64,000 nucleotides of DNA from contig JAESUZ010003090.1 of NCBI GenBank assembly GCA_017311185.1, positions 186,001 to 250,000 of the forward strand, given 5' to 3'. The stretch is from Proteles cristata cristata. Taxonomy: Eukaryota; Chordata; Mammalia; Carnivora; Hyaenidae. Within the stretch, counting starts at the first letter, position 1, and every line of letters begins with the position of its first letter. The position numbers and the translations under genes are program-made. Below are positions 33,030 to 45,473 of this stretch, piece by piece. Below the pieces are notes generated by a model. That model was not told where the DNA came from, did no database searches, and was given only the letters and a program-made list of their open reading frames with translations.

Positions 33030-33110
33030 GAACAGTTCTCATATGTGTGTATATATGTATATGTATTCAATCACACAATATAGATACATACATACACACA
33101 CCCACACTCC
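32977..33110. repeat. CATA / TGTA microsatellite region
   Basis: Two blocks: 'acatacatacacacatacat' and following in the SINE tail, then 'tgtgtgtatatatgtatatg' and 'gatacatacatacacacac' outside it. Confidence 0.8.
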
Positions 33111-34417
<1,307 letters not shown>

Positions 34418-34652
34418 GTAGGGTTTCTCAACATCAGCACTATTGGCATTTTGGGCCAGATAATCCTTTGTTTTATGATGGGGCAGGGAAGGCCTGTCCT
34501 ATGTATTATATGATATTTAGTTTACCAGCATCCTTAGTCTCAAACCACTATGACCACCATCACCCCCAAGTCCCTACAACCAAAAATATCTCCAGACATT
34601 GCCAAATGTCTTGGGAAGAGGGGGCAAAATTACCCCTGGTTGAAAACCACCT
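34418..34652 (-). mobile_element. MER5A-like DNA transposon (hAT-Charlie)
   Basis: 'gggtttctcaacatcagcactattggcattttgggccagataat' opens it and 'cagacattgccaaatgtc', 'ggcaaaattacccctggttgaaaaccac' close it. This matches the MER5A non-autonomous hAT element in reverse orientation, with 'tttctcaac / gttgaaaacc' as decayed terminal inverted repeats. A 127-codon open frame over it is accidental. Confidence 0.88.
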
Positions 34653-36195
34653 GCTTATAAGATCACTGTTGTTATACAATCATCCTATGATTCTAAAGAA
34701 TGGATCAACTTATAATTTAACACTGGAAATACAATCTGTGAGTAATTTAGGGATGGAAAGTACACGTTAGATCTAAACTGCTTTTTTGCTCTACTTCTTA
34801 AAGGGCTTCAGGTGCTTGCATATTTTACATGTTGTCCCAGTTCACTGTGAAGTAAAAGCAACATTCTGATTATTTGTACACCTAAGGGGGCCTTTACACC
34901 TGATTAATTTGTTTTTTTTTTTTTTAACAGTCATCTACTATCATCTCTTACCCTCTCTCTGTGAACTCAAATTCCCCCTTGGCCCTCACCTAGAGATCAA
35001 TCACTTCACGGCCAAAGTTTTAACTTTAAAAGATTTTTAAAAAGTTAAATTCATTTAACTGAACAGCTCAGTACTGTGTTCTAAAAATGAGGTCACATTT
35101 GAAAAACGTAAAATGAAAACATTCTCAACTAAATAAACTGCTGCAGTACAGTAACTCCTCATATATCCATCATTACAGGGGAATGAAGGATTTCATTAAA
35201 GGTAAACTAAATTAAAAATAGTTTATCACAGGCACTCATTTTTTCAAAGTCCACTTCAAACAAAACCACTTATGACATGTCAAAAAGACCTAACTCGACA
35301 AATTGTTAGGTCCTGGAGATACACATATGAAAAAGACATGGCCTCTATCCTCAAGAAACTCACAATTATTAGGAGAAACAAATAAACTGATAATGAGTAT
35401 ATCCTGGTAAGCATAAGGAGAGAAGGGAACCTAACTCAGCATACCAGAAAACACTACGGAAAACTTTCTAAGAGAAGTGACAGCAAGCTTTTTTCTTTCA
35501 GTACCATCTTTGTATCCTCAAGCACAGAGCATACTGAATGCCTGGCACTTATTCATACTGAGTTAAATGTTTATTTTAATAAATTTGTTAATAGTGACAG
35601 AATTATTTTCAGCTCACATCTCCCTGTCTTTTCAAAGAGAAATAAATGCACATTATTTATCTAATCATATTTAATAAGGTATCCATACACTACTTATTCA
35701 GCTGAGAGTGATATCTAATGTACATTAGGCTCAAGAAATATTTTATCATATTAATTTTTACTAATTATGAAAATAAAAATGGTAACTACAGAAAAAAATT
35801 TAAATGCATAAAAATATAAAGAAGAAATTACCCATAATCCCACAGGTGGAGACAATTACTGTTAATATATTAGACTATTTTATCTCAGACTTTTTATGCA
35901 CGTGTATTTTTCCTACAGAATTGAGATCTTACTGAAACGTAGCTTTATCTATTAATTTATTACTTGATATTTTACAATGAGCTTTTGATGTTAAACATAT
36001 TTTCCACTTATTATTATAAATAATGCTATAAAAAGCAGTTTTCTATATAAATCTTTACCCTAGTCTCCCTTTTCCCCAGAAAAATTCTTAGATGTACAAC
36101 TACCAGGTCAAAGAGAATGAAAAATTTTAAAACTAACACAAAGCCATAGGGCCCACCAGAAAGATATTCAACAGTCTTTTTATACTCAGGAAATT
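34653..36195. other. Mostly unassigned; possible L2 traces
   Basis: T-run at 34912-34925. The pieces at about 35308-35390 ('cctggagatacacatatgaaaaagacatggcc') and 35500-35590 ('tgaatgcctggcac') resemble L2 3' ends on opposite strands, but too weakly to call separately. Confidence 0.45.
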
Positions 36196-36415
36196 ATTTT
36201 TTTTTAACTTAAGTTTATTTTATCTTAGAGAGACGTAAGTTTATTTTATTTTAGAAAGACCAAGAGAGCATAAGAAGGGAAGAGGGGCAGAGGCAGAGAG
36301 AGAATCTTAAGCAGGCTCCATGTTCAGCACAAAGCCCAACACAGGGCTCAATCCCACAACCCTGGGATCAAGTCAAGAGTCGGACACTCAATCAACTAAG
36401 CCACCCAGGCGCCCC
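36196..36415 (-). mobile_element. CanSINE, minus strand, older
   Basis: Head complement 'aagccacccaggcgccccc' at the right end, purine body and T-rich left end. The tail complement holds a small duplication of 'taagtttattttat' at 36212 and 36236. Confidence 0.9.
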
Positions 36416-36521
36416 CATTGTGTAAATTCTTTAAGAATAAAACTGGCATTTTTACTACATTCTTAATAACAATAGTTATTTTAAAATTTTGTTTTAATTA
36501 CTGCCAATTAGTTCTTCTTTG

Positions 36522-36753
36522 AGGGCACCTGGATGGCTCAGTCCGGCAAGCATCTGACTTCGGGTTAGATCATGATCTCATGGCTTGTGAATGCAAGCTC
36601 CACATCGGGCTCTGTGCTGACAGCTCAGAAGCTGGAGCCTGCTTCAGATTCTGTGTCTCCCTCTCTCTTCCCCTCCCCTGCTGATACTTCAACTGTCTCT
36701 CAAAAATAAATAAACATTGAAAAAAATTTAATGAAAAAAATAAACAAATTAAA
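36522..36753 (+). mobile_element. CanSINE with TSD
   Basis: 'gggcacctggatggctcagtc' head, 'ctcaaaaataaataaacatt' tail. The 12-bp TSD agttcttctttg lies at 36510-36521 and 36754-36765. Confidence 0.95.
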
Positions 36754-36985
36754 AGTTCTTCTTTGGCAGCAGCATAACTTTCAAAAGTTCTCCAAAAGCA
36801 ATATATTTACTGATTTTAAAATGATATGCATAATATAACATGAAAGCTCAGTTTTGAAATACTGATATAACATTTCTAAATGCGCATAGAAATATGACTT
36901 GTGAGTGCAATGACTTTCAGTTATATGATAATGTTATTTGAAATGGAAATTATGTTAGAAAATGACAAATAAAAATGGAAAAATA

Positions 36986-37191
36986 GGGGCACCTGGGTAG
37001 CTCAGTCGGTTAAGCGTCTAACTTCAGCTCAGGTCATGATCTCACGGTTTGTGGGTGTGAGTTCCATGCTGGACTCTGTGCTGACAGCTCAGAGCCTGGA
37101 GCCCGCTTTGGATTCTCTCTCTCTCTCTCTTTCTCTCTCTCACTGTCCCTCTGCCCCCCAAAAATGAATAAACATTAAAAATGTTTTAAAG
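36986..37191 (+). mobile_element. CanSINE with TSD
   Basis: 'ggggcacctgggtagctcag' head and 'aaaaatgaataaacatt' tail. TSD aaaatggaaaaata (36972-36985) and aaaatggtaaaata (37192-37205), one mismatch. Confidence 0.95.
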
Positions 37192-37205
37192 AAAATGGTA
37201 AAATA

Positions 37206-37819
37206 ATATTTCACTATAAATAAAATGTGAAAAGAGCTACAATAATTTGGTTTCCAAATATCAAATATAAAAACTGCTGCAACAACCAACTTTTGAGTAA
37301 CTTAATGAAAGTACTATACTAATAAGTAAACAAACATTTTCTGATTCTTGTTTCTTTATTTGTAAGCATTTAGTCTGAATATTTAAACTCCTTTTTCTAA
37401 CTTATATATTTTACCTGGCACTTATTCTTTCAGGCAATACAAGCTATATTTAATAAAGCTGAGAAGGTGTCATTTTACACTGGGGAATAAGCCATAGTGA
37501 GGGAAGAGTCTTCTAGAGTCAGATGTTCACTCTGGACTGATCCTTATGTCCAGAAATGAAGTATGCCATATCAATCTGAGTTGCTATGGAAGCAGCTTTT
37601 ATTGGCACTGCATATTAGATGGGGCTGAGTTATTGCAAAGAGAGAGGAAGAAACTCCTGAAAAGAAAAGTGACTACTACTTAGAAAGGAAAAGTATTAGG
37701 TAGACAAAATTGTGACTTTCCACTGCACTGTCCACTGCTAAACTGGAAAAGGAGGGGGAAGTTATTAATCAGTGTCTTCATGTTTTTTTTCCCAGTCCCT
37801 ACTCTCCTACTGTAAATTA
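37206..37819. other. Unassigned intronic sequence
   Basis: No transposon or exon recognised. Confidence 0.5.
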
Positions 37820-37834
37820 AGAATTATGATGACT

Positions 37835-37958
37835 GGGGCACTTGGGTGGCTCAGCTGGGTAAATGTCTGATTCTTGATTTCGGCTCAGGTCACGATCTCA
37901 CAGTCATGAGATCGAGTCCCACAGAGAGCTCACACTGGGTGTAGAACCCGCTTAGGAT

Positions 37959-37996
<38 letters not shown>

Positions 37997-38058
37997 CCCC
38001 TCCCTCTGCCCTTTCCCTGCTTGCATACATTCTTTCTTTCTCTCTCTCTGAAAAAAAT
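37835..38058 (+). mobile_element. CanSINE with long (TC)n
   Basis: 'ggggcacttgggtggctcag' head. The body has a (TC) run at 37962-37994 and a second CT run near 38032-38050. TSD agaattatgatga at 37820-37832 and 38059-38071. Confidence 0.94.
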
Positions 38059-38071
38059 AGAATTATGATGA

Positions 38072-38894
38072 TTAAATGTAGTTAATATATTAAAAAGGGG
38101 ATGCTCAGCAGGACACCAGCACATTTGGAAGTAGGTTTCTTTGAAAAAATAAGTATATACGCTACACAAACTGCCCAAAACAAATTTAGGAAGTGTGAGG
38201 AAATACTGGTGTGGTCTGGCATACTTTTCTCCTCCTTTATATTTGGTAACCCACTTTCCCCTGGGTCCTGGTACGGCATTCGGGCTACCCAGCTCAGCCA
38301 CAAGGATTTGCAAGTGACCCTGGGTGATCCAACCATCTATCACCCCCCTGACAAAGTGACTGTTCTAGCTTTGGCCAGTGACTCCAGAAGAGCCCAACAG
38401 TATTCTCCAGGGTTGCTAACTAGTATACTATAGGTGTGGCAATGCCGGTAGTTATAAGGGAGACATATATCTGCCAACTACTGATTGAGTAGCGATCAAT
38501 TAAGTGGAATAATGTAATACTTGCTCTATACAAAACAGGATGCTTGATAGTCGTTGTTTGTAACAAATGACAAAAATTAGTTATTTGAGTGCCTTCTGTG
38601 TGTGCTTATAGATCTACAAAGTATATACTGCTTGGTTTAATACAGGCTTTGAACTTTGAATGATGCTACCCTAATACATAATTCACTAAATCCTTTTCTA
38701 TGATATGTTTATCTCAACAAGATCAGAGAATGTCTACACTGACTTTTGTTTTATGATGTCCATCTGCTCACATCTTCTTCTATAAAAAAAATGGAATCAC
38801 TCACTGTTCAAGGAAGGGCAGCAGTCACATTCAAAAGCATACAATCCTGCCACTCCTCTCACCAGCCAGAAAATTACTAAATCCTTTATTTGGT
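38072..38894. other. Unassigned intronic sequence
   Basis: Contains a 110-codon open frame (38101-38433) with no domain I recognise. The part 38230-38390 looks like a decayed old repeat rather than coding sequence. Confidence 0.45.
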
Positions 38895-39045
38895 TTTATT
38901 TACTTTTACTTGTCTATATCATCTCTGTAGAATGAAAACAATGATTTTTGGCTTGCTTTGTTTACCTGATCTATCCTATGCACTTAGGATAATTCCTGGT
39001 ATTTATTAGATACTTAATAAAATACTTGTTGAAAAAATGAATAGG
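38895..39045 (+). mobile_element. L2 (LINE-2) 3' end
   Basis: 'tctctgtagaatgaaaac', 'tttgtttacctgatctatcc' and 'aattcctggtatttattagatacttaataaaatacttgttga' are L2 closing landmarks. Confidence 0.65.
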
Positions 39046-39161
39046 ACTATTAGGTGAGCAAGGGCATCTATAAACTGGCAAGCAACTTATGACCAGAATG
39101 ATCTGGCCATAAAAAGCATCCTAGGCAAAAAGTATTCTTCTGCTAGGGAATTTTGAATAGA

Positions 39162-39170
<9 letters not shown>

Positions 39171-39198
<28 letters not shown>
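39171..39198. repeat. (GA)14 microsatellite
   Basis: Uninterrupted GA dinucleotide run directly after an A-run. Confidence 0.95.
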
Positions 39199-39200
<2 letters not shown>

Positions 39201-39695
39201 AAAGCAGTAAAAAAAAAATAAATAAATAATAGTACCAAGACTTACTATGATGTAGAGAAAGGTCAGGCAACCACAGGGGGTCATGTGTAAAACTAAAGTT
39301 ACAGAACAGCAGAAACTCTAGGCAGACTTGCCAGTAGAAATATATTATGAGTATACACAAATGTAGAAAGAAGCAAATGCCACAGAGAAAAGCTGTACAG
39401 CCAAGTTCTACCTCTAGTAAATGGTGGCAGATTGTAATGCCTGTCATCAAACTTCTAAGGTATTTTTACAATCTCCTTCCCTCTTAGGCTAGAATAGGTC
39501 TGCATTATTTGTCACAAAAGAATCCAAACTAGAATACCTTTTAACAAGCACCATGATAGATCAACTTCTTTCAAACTGGTAAAAGGTCTGGAAACAATTA
39601 CATTAAAAGATTTAGTAAGAAAACTTAAAAAGAAAAGTAGCTGCACATATGAGAATACTGTGTCCCAAATATCAGAAGAGCTATTACATGAAAGC

Positions 39696-39720
39696 GAATA
39701 GAATAGAATAGAATAGAATA
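39696..39720. repeat. (GAATA)5 pentanucleotide repeat
   Basis: Five perfect tandem gaata units. Confidence 0.93.
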
Positions 39721-39819
39721 GAGCCAAAGATATAATTCAAAGGCCTTATTTTTGAGTCAACATAAAGGAAGAACTTTCTAAGAATGACATCTATTAAAAA
39801 AAACAAAAAACAAAAAACA

Positions 39820-40029
39820 GGGGCTCCTGGGTGGCTTAGTCCGTTAAGCGTCCTACTTTCGCTTAGGTCATGATCTCGCGGTTCGTGGGTTCGTGCCCCA
39901 CGTCGGGCTCTGTGCTGACTGCCAGCTCAGAGCCTGGAGCCTGTTTCAGTCTGTGACTCCCTCTCTCTCTGACCCTCCCCTGCTCACGCTGTCTCTCTCC
40001 TAGAAATAAATAAAACATTTAAAAAAAAA
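39820..40029 (+). mobile_element. Young felid CanSINE (CTTAGTCGG subfamily)
   Basis: 'ggggctcctgggtggcttag' head, subfamily-specific 'ctttcgcttagg' and 'ctgactgccagctcag', tail 'tcctagaaataaataaaa'. It inserted in an A-rich stretch, so the TSD cannot be read cleanly. Confidence 0.95.
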
Positions 40030-40944
40030 CAAACAGAATAATTTGCACAGAAAGCAGTGGTAATACCTGTGGACAAGCTACCAATTTTTCTGGTCTGGAA
40101 AACCACACAGAATGGTAAGAGAACAAATCCAGAAAAGCTGGCAAGTACACTATTACAGAAATTCATTGATTCAGCAATAACACTTGTGTTAATGTGCTAA
40201 TCTTTGTTTTAGGTGCTAAGGAAAAAAGGATAAAACTTGCTGTGAGAATATTTAGGACTTGAGGTTTTTGAAATGCAAATAAAAAGGCAGATCTAGGCCC
40301 TGTATAACAACATTTGAGTAAAGATTAGGAAAGAAAATGGTATTGTTTAGAAATCAGGTCATGAGTCTAATGAAATCAGAGACAAACCAAAAAATTCCAA
40401 ACTAAAAAACTCCAAGTTTTGGAACAGAGATATTGCTTATTTCTATTTTGATAAAATAGCAGCGTCATTTAAACCCAAAGATGAGAAATACAAGCTTTCA
40501 AGAATCCAAATTAAAAATAAGTAAGGGAGTACATAAAAGAACAATCATAAAAGTGGACATTCCTTCATGAGTTAAAAAGCAATTCAAAATTGTCTAAAAG
40601 TACAGGATCAATATTTCTTCTCACGATGACTTTGGGTTTTTTTAGATGATTTATACACATAGCAAACTTTATAATCAGTTCACTTAATACTGCAAAGATA
40701 TTCGTGAAAATTTGTGGCAATTTAAGTATGGACTCTCTGACTGGCTAACACACTGCAAAGTAAATTTATTATTATTTACATGCAAAGACAAAAGTTTCTT
40801 TAGCTCTATTAATAATACAGGGTATTTGTCTTTCTCTGTCTTTCCCTTTTTCACTCAGCATTATACTGGGGGGCAGGGGAAAATAGGGAAAGATTGGTAA
40901 AAGGATACAAACTTTATAGTTCAAGTCGAATAAGATCCTTTCAA
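40030..40944. other. Unassigned intronic sequence
   Basis: AT-rich, no transposon or exon recognised. Confidence 0.5.
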
Positions 40945-41288
40945 CAACTATTTATGATAAAAATTCTCAATAAGGTATAGAGGAAATGTACCTCAACATA
41001 ATAAAGGCCATATATGACAATCCCACAGCTAACAGCATACTCAACAGTGAAAAGCTGAAAGCTTTTCCTCCAAGATTATAAACAAGACGAGGATGCCCGC
41101 TCTTGCCATTTTCACTCAACACAGTATTGGAAGTCCTAGCCAGAGAAATCAGGCAAGAAAAAAGAAAAGAAAGAAAAGGCATCAAAATTAGTCAAGAAGT
41201 AAAATGGTTACTACTTGTAAATGACATATTATATATAGAAAACATTAAAAACTCCAGCAAAAAATGTTAGAACTAATTAACAAATTCA

Positions 41289-41488
41289 GGGACACCTGGA
41301 TGGCTCATTAGGTTATACTTCCAACTCTTGATTTTTGGCTCAGATCATGATCTTATTGTCATTAAGATTGAGCCCCGCACCAGGGTCCCTGCTGGGCAAT
41401 AAGCCTGCTTAAGATTCCCTCTCTTTCCCTCTGCCCTCACCGCCTCACTCCGGCACACATGCTCACTCTCTTTCTCTCAAAATAAATC
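41289..41488 (+). mobile_element. CanSINE in old L1
   Basis: 'gggacacctggatggctcatt' head, diverged middle and 'tctctcaaaataaatca' tail. 'agaactaattaa' occurs on both sides (41269-41280 and 41489-41500) as part of the TSD. Confidence 0.9.
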
Positions 41489-41555
41489 AAGAACTAATTA
41501 AATCCAGTAAAAGTTACAGGATACAAAATCAATACATAAAAATCTACTGCATTTC

Positions 41556-41758
41556 AGACCCAGGTGGCTCAGTCAGCTAAATGTATGACTTTGGCTCAGG
41601 TCATGATATCACAGTTCACGAGTTCAAGCCCTGTGTCAGGCTCTGAGCTGTCAGCAGCTGGAGACTGCTTCAGATTCTGTGTCTCCCTCTCTGCTCCTCC
41701 CCTGCTCACACTCTGTCTTTCTCTCAAAAATAAATAAACATTTTTAAAAAGTTAATCA
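41556..41758 (+). mobile_element. CanSINE in old L1, short head
   Basis: Lacks the first few bases (starts 'agacccaggtggctcagtc') and ends 'ctcaaaaataaataaacatt'. TSD actgcatttc at 41546-41555 and 41759-41768. Confidence 0.93.
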
Positions 41759-43190
41759 ACTGCATTTCTATGCACTAATTAAAAAACTACTGGAAAGAGA
41801 AATGAGGGAAATAATGTCATTTACAATTACATCAAAGAGAATAAAACATCTAAGAATAAATTTAATCAGGGGAATAAAAGACCTATACACTGAAAAGTAC
41901 AAGACACTGATAAAAGAAATTAAAGAAGAAACAAATAAATATATAGTCATATTAACTGGAAGAATTAATATTGTTGTAATGTCCAAACTACCCAAAGTAA
42001 TCCACAGATTCAATGCAATACCTATCAAAATTCCAATGGCACTTTCCACAGAAATAGAACGAATGATCCTAAAATTTGTATGAAACCACAAAAGATCTCA
42101 AATAGGCAAAGTTATCATTAGAAAGAACAAAGCTAGAGGCATCACACTCCCTGATTTCAAACTATATTACAAAGCTATAGTAATCAAAACAGAATGGTAC
42201 TGGCATAAAAACAGACATATAGCTCAATGAAACAGAATAGAATGAAGAACCCAAAAATAAACCTTTGCATACCTGGTCAATTAATTGACAACAAAGGAGC
42301 CAAGAATATACCATGGGAAAAGGACACTCTCTTCAGTATATGGTGCAGGGAAAATTGGACAGCTACATACAAAAACAATGAAACTCAACCATCATCTTAC
42401 ACTATATATAAAAATCCACTCAAAATGGATTAAAGCTTTAAACATAAGACCTAAAATCATAAAACTCCTAGAAGAAAATGCAAACAGTAAGCTCCTTGAC
42501 ATCAGTCTTGATGATGACTTGTTTTAAATTTGACACCAAAAGCAAAGGCAACAAAAATAAACAGCTAGGACTATGTCAAACTAAAAAGCGTCTGTACAGC
42601 AAAGGAAATGATCAAGAAAATGAAAAAGGCAATTTACCAAATGGGAGAAAATATTTCAAATCATATGTTTGACAAGGGGTTAATATATATAAAAACTCAT
42701 GCAACTAATTAAATAAAATAATCTGATTTAAAAATGGGCAGAGGATCAGAACAGATATTCTTGCAAACACATACAGATGGCCAATAGGTACATAAAAAGG
42801 TGCTCAACATCCCTAATCATCAGGAAAATACAAATCAAAACTACAACAAGACATCCCCCCAAACCTGTCAGAATGACTATCCTCAAAAAGACAAAATTAA
42901 CAAGAAATGGCAAGGATACGGAGATAAGAGAAATGTTGTGCACTATTGGTGGAAATGTAAACTGGTGCAGCCACTATGGAAAACAATATGGAGTTTCCTC
43001 AAAAAATTAAAAATAGAACTACCCTGTGACCCAACAATTTCACTTCAGGGTATTTATCTGAAAAAAATAGAAACACTAACTCAAAAAATATATGCACACC
43101 CAAGTTCACTGCAACATTATTTGCAATGACCAAGATATGGAAACAACCTGAGTGTCCACTGGCAGATAAACTGATAGTGAAAATGTAGTG

Positions 43191-43212
43191 AGTGTGTGTG
43201 TGTGTGTGTGTG
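43191..43212. repeat. (GT)n microsatellite
   Basis: A GT run of about 22 bases within the L1 3' region. Confidence 0.9.
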
Positions 43213-43616
43213 ATGGAATATTACTCAGCCATAAAAAGAAAGAAATCTTGCCATTTGCAATAAGATAGATAGACCTTGAGGGTAGTATGATAAGTAAAAT
43301 AAGTCAGAGAAACACAAATATCATATGACCTTAATTATATGTGGAATTTAAAAAAATAAACCAAGCTCACAGATACAGAGAATGGATTATTTGCCAGAGG
43401 CTGGGGGGGTGGAAGGGAAGAATGGGTAAAGGGGGTCAAAAGATACAAACCGCCAGTTATAAAATAAATAAGTCCTGAAGATGCAATGTACAGCATGGTG
43501 ACTATAGTTAATAATACTGTATTAAGTATCTGAAACTTGCTAAGACAGTAAATCTTAAAAGTTCTTACAAGAAATAGACTTATTGTGGTAATCATGTCAC
43601 AATGAATATAAATATT

Positions 43617-43835
43617 GGGACACCTGGGTGGCTTGGTCGATTAAGCATCTGACTCTTGGTTTTGGCTCAGGTCATAATCTCAAAGTTTCATGAGTATGAG
43701 TTTCATGAGCCCTGTGTCAGGCTCTGCACTGTCATTGTGCACTGGGTTTCTCTGTCTCTCTCTCTCTGCCCCTCCCCAACCCGCACTTCTCTGTCTCTCT
43801 CAAAATAAATAAACTTAAAGATTCTCTTCCCAAAA
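43617..43835 (+). mobile_element. CanSINE in the old L1 3' UTR
   Basis: 'gggacacctgggtggcttgg' head, duplicated 'tttcatgagtatgag' segment, 'caaaataaataaacttaaag' tail. TSD aatgaatataaatatt (43601-43616) and aatgaatacaaatatt (43836-43851), one mismatch. Confidence 0.94.
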
Positions 43836-43918
43836 AATGAATACAAATATTGAATCATTATATTGTACATCTAAAACTAATATACTATCAACTATTCCTC
43901 AATTAATTAATTAAAAAA

Positions 43919-45473
43919 GACAGCATAAAAATAGTACAACTGAACTGGTATGAAAACAGATATAAAGACCAACAAAACAGAATAGAGAGCCCTCATGTAC
44001 AAAATCAAATGATCTTCAACAAAGGTGCCAAGGAGGAAAGAACAGGCTCTTTAGCAAATACTACTGGGAAAATTGAAATACCCACGTATGATAGAATGAA
44101 GATGGACCCTTATTTTATGCCATATACAAAACTTAACTCAAAATTGATTGAAGACCTACTTTAAGACCTGAAACTGTAAAATTCCTAAGAAGAAAGCACA
44201 GGGAAAAAGCTTCATGGCATTGAATTTGGTAACAGTATCTCAGATATGACATCAAAAGCACAAGCAACAAAAGCAAACAGACATCAAAGCTAAAAACTCC
44301 TGTGCAACACGGGAAACAATTAACACAAGGAAATGCATCCTGTCGAGTGGGAGAAAATATTTGCACATGGTAAGGGGTTAATATTTGAAATAGATAAAGA
44401 AGGGGCGCCTGGGTGGCTCACTCAGGTGAGCATCCAACTTCAGCTCAGGTCACGATCTTATGGTTCGTGGGTTCGAGCCCCAGGTGGGGCTCTGCTGACA
44501 GCTGGCTCAGAGCCTGGAGCCTGTTTGAGATTCTGTATTTCCCTCTCTCTCTGACCCTCCCATGCTCACGCTGTCTCTCTCAGAAATAAATAAAACATTA
44601 AAAAAAATTTTTTAATGAAATAAAGAATTCTTATAGCTTAACAACAATAACAAAAAACAAATAATCCAGTAAAAAAAAGACATTTCTGCAAAGAGATACA
44701 AATGGCCAACACCATATAAGAAGATGTTCAGCATCATTAATCACTGAAAAAATGCAAAACCAAACCACAATGAGGTATCACTTCACACAAATTAGAATGG
44801 TTGCTATCAAGATTCCAGAACATAAAAAACATTAGAGAGGATGCAGAGAAACTGGAACCCTTGGGGACTGTTGGCTATAATGTAAAATTGTATAGCCCTT
44901 ATGGAAAACAGTATGGAAGTTCCTCAAAAACAAACAAATAAACAAAACAGAATTACCATATGATCCAGCAACCCTACATCTGGGTATATATTCAAAACAA
45001 CTGAATACAGGATCTCAAAGAGAGATTTGCACATCCATGTTCCCTGCAGCATTATTCACAATTGTCAGAGGTAGAAGTAACCAAAATATCCATTAACAGA
45101 TGAATGGATACACAAAATGTGATATATATACAATATGGAATATTATTCAGCCTTAAAAAAGGAAATCTTGTCATATGCTATATGGATGAACTTTGAGGAC
45201 TTTAAGCTAAGTAATATAAGTCAATTACAAACAGACAAATACTGCATGATTCCATTTAAATGCCGTATGTACAGCAGTCAAGCTCTTAGAAACAGAAAGT
45301 AAACGGTAATGGCCAGGGGCTGGGGGCAAAGGTGATAAGGGGAGTTGTTCAGTTGGTAAAGAGATTCAGTTTGGCAAGATGAAAAAATTCTAGCAATATG
45401 TTGCAAAATAATGTGCTATAGTAAACATATAGTAGTTAGCACTACCGCACCATACACTTAAAAATACTTTGGA
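43919..45473 (+). mobile_element. Very old L1 fragment (left part, split)
   Basis: Decayed ORF2 C-terminal region ('aacagaatagagagcc', 'actactgggaaaattg', 'acagtatggaagttcctca') and a 3' UTR with 'ggccaggggctggggg'. No open frame of note. It is split by the L1 at 45474 and finishes at 47389-47433 with 'taaactttatgttatgtg'. Confidence 0.82.
44402..44619 (+). mobile_element. CanSINE in very old L1
   Basis: 'ggggcgcctgggtggctcactc' head with B box 'gggttcgagcccc' and 'ctcagaaataaataaaacatt' tail. Its body is intermediate between the older and the CTTAGTCGG types. TSD ataaagaa at 44394-44401 and 44620-44627. Confidence 0.94.

Larger units (their letters stand above)
39046..39819. other. Unassigned sequence with two microsatellites
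   Basis: Holds (GA)14 at 39171-39198 after an A-run, and five tandem copies of gaata at 39696-39720. No transposon or exon seen. Confidence 0.55.
40945..43918 (+). mobile_element. Old L1 3' part carrying three SINEs
   Basis: Starts in the ORF2 RT domain ('[10 protein letters not shown]' near 40990, then '[18 protein letters not shown]' in a broken frame) and runs through the C-terminal part ('[20 protein letters not shown]', '[17 protein letters not shown]'). The 3' UTR follows, with 'ccagaggctggg' and the end 'attgtacatctaaaactaatata'. Many stops; the RT motif is diverged. SINEs sit at 41289, 41556 and 43617. The 3' UTR type points to an old L1 subfamily. Confidence 0.88.

Noticed and set aside
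37962..37994. Long (TC)n run as a possible regulatory element
   Set aside because: It is the expanded CT-rich body of a CanSINE.
38101..38433. A 110-codon open frame and a 137-codon frame on the other strand
   Set aside because: No recognised domain. The minus-strand frame runs into the purine tract of a CanSINE, and part of the region looks like an old repeat.
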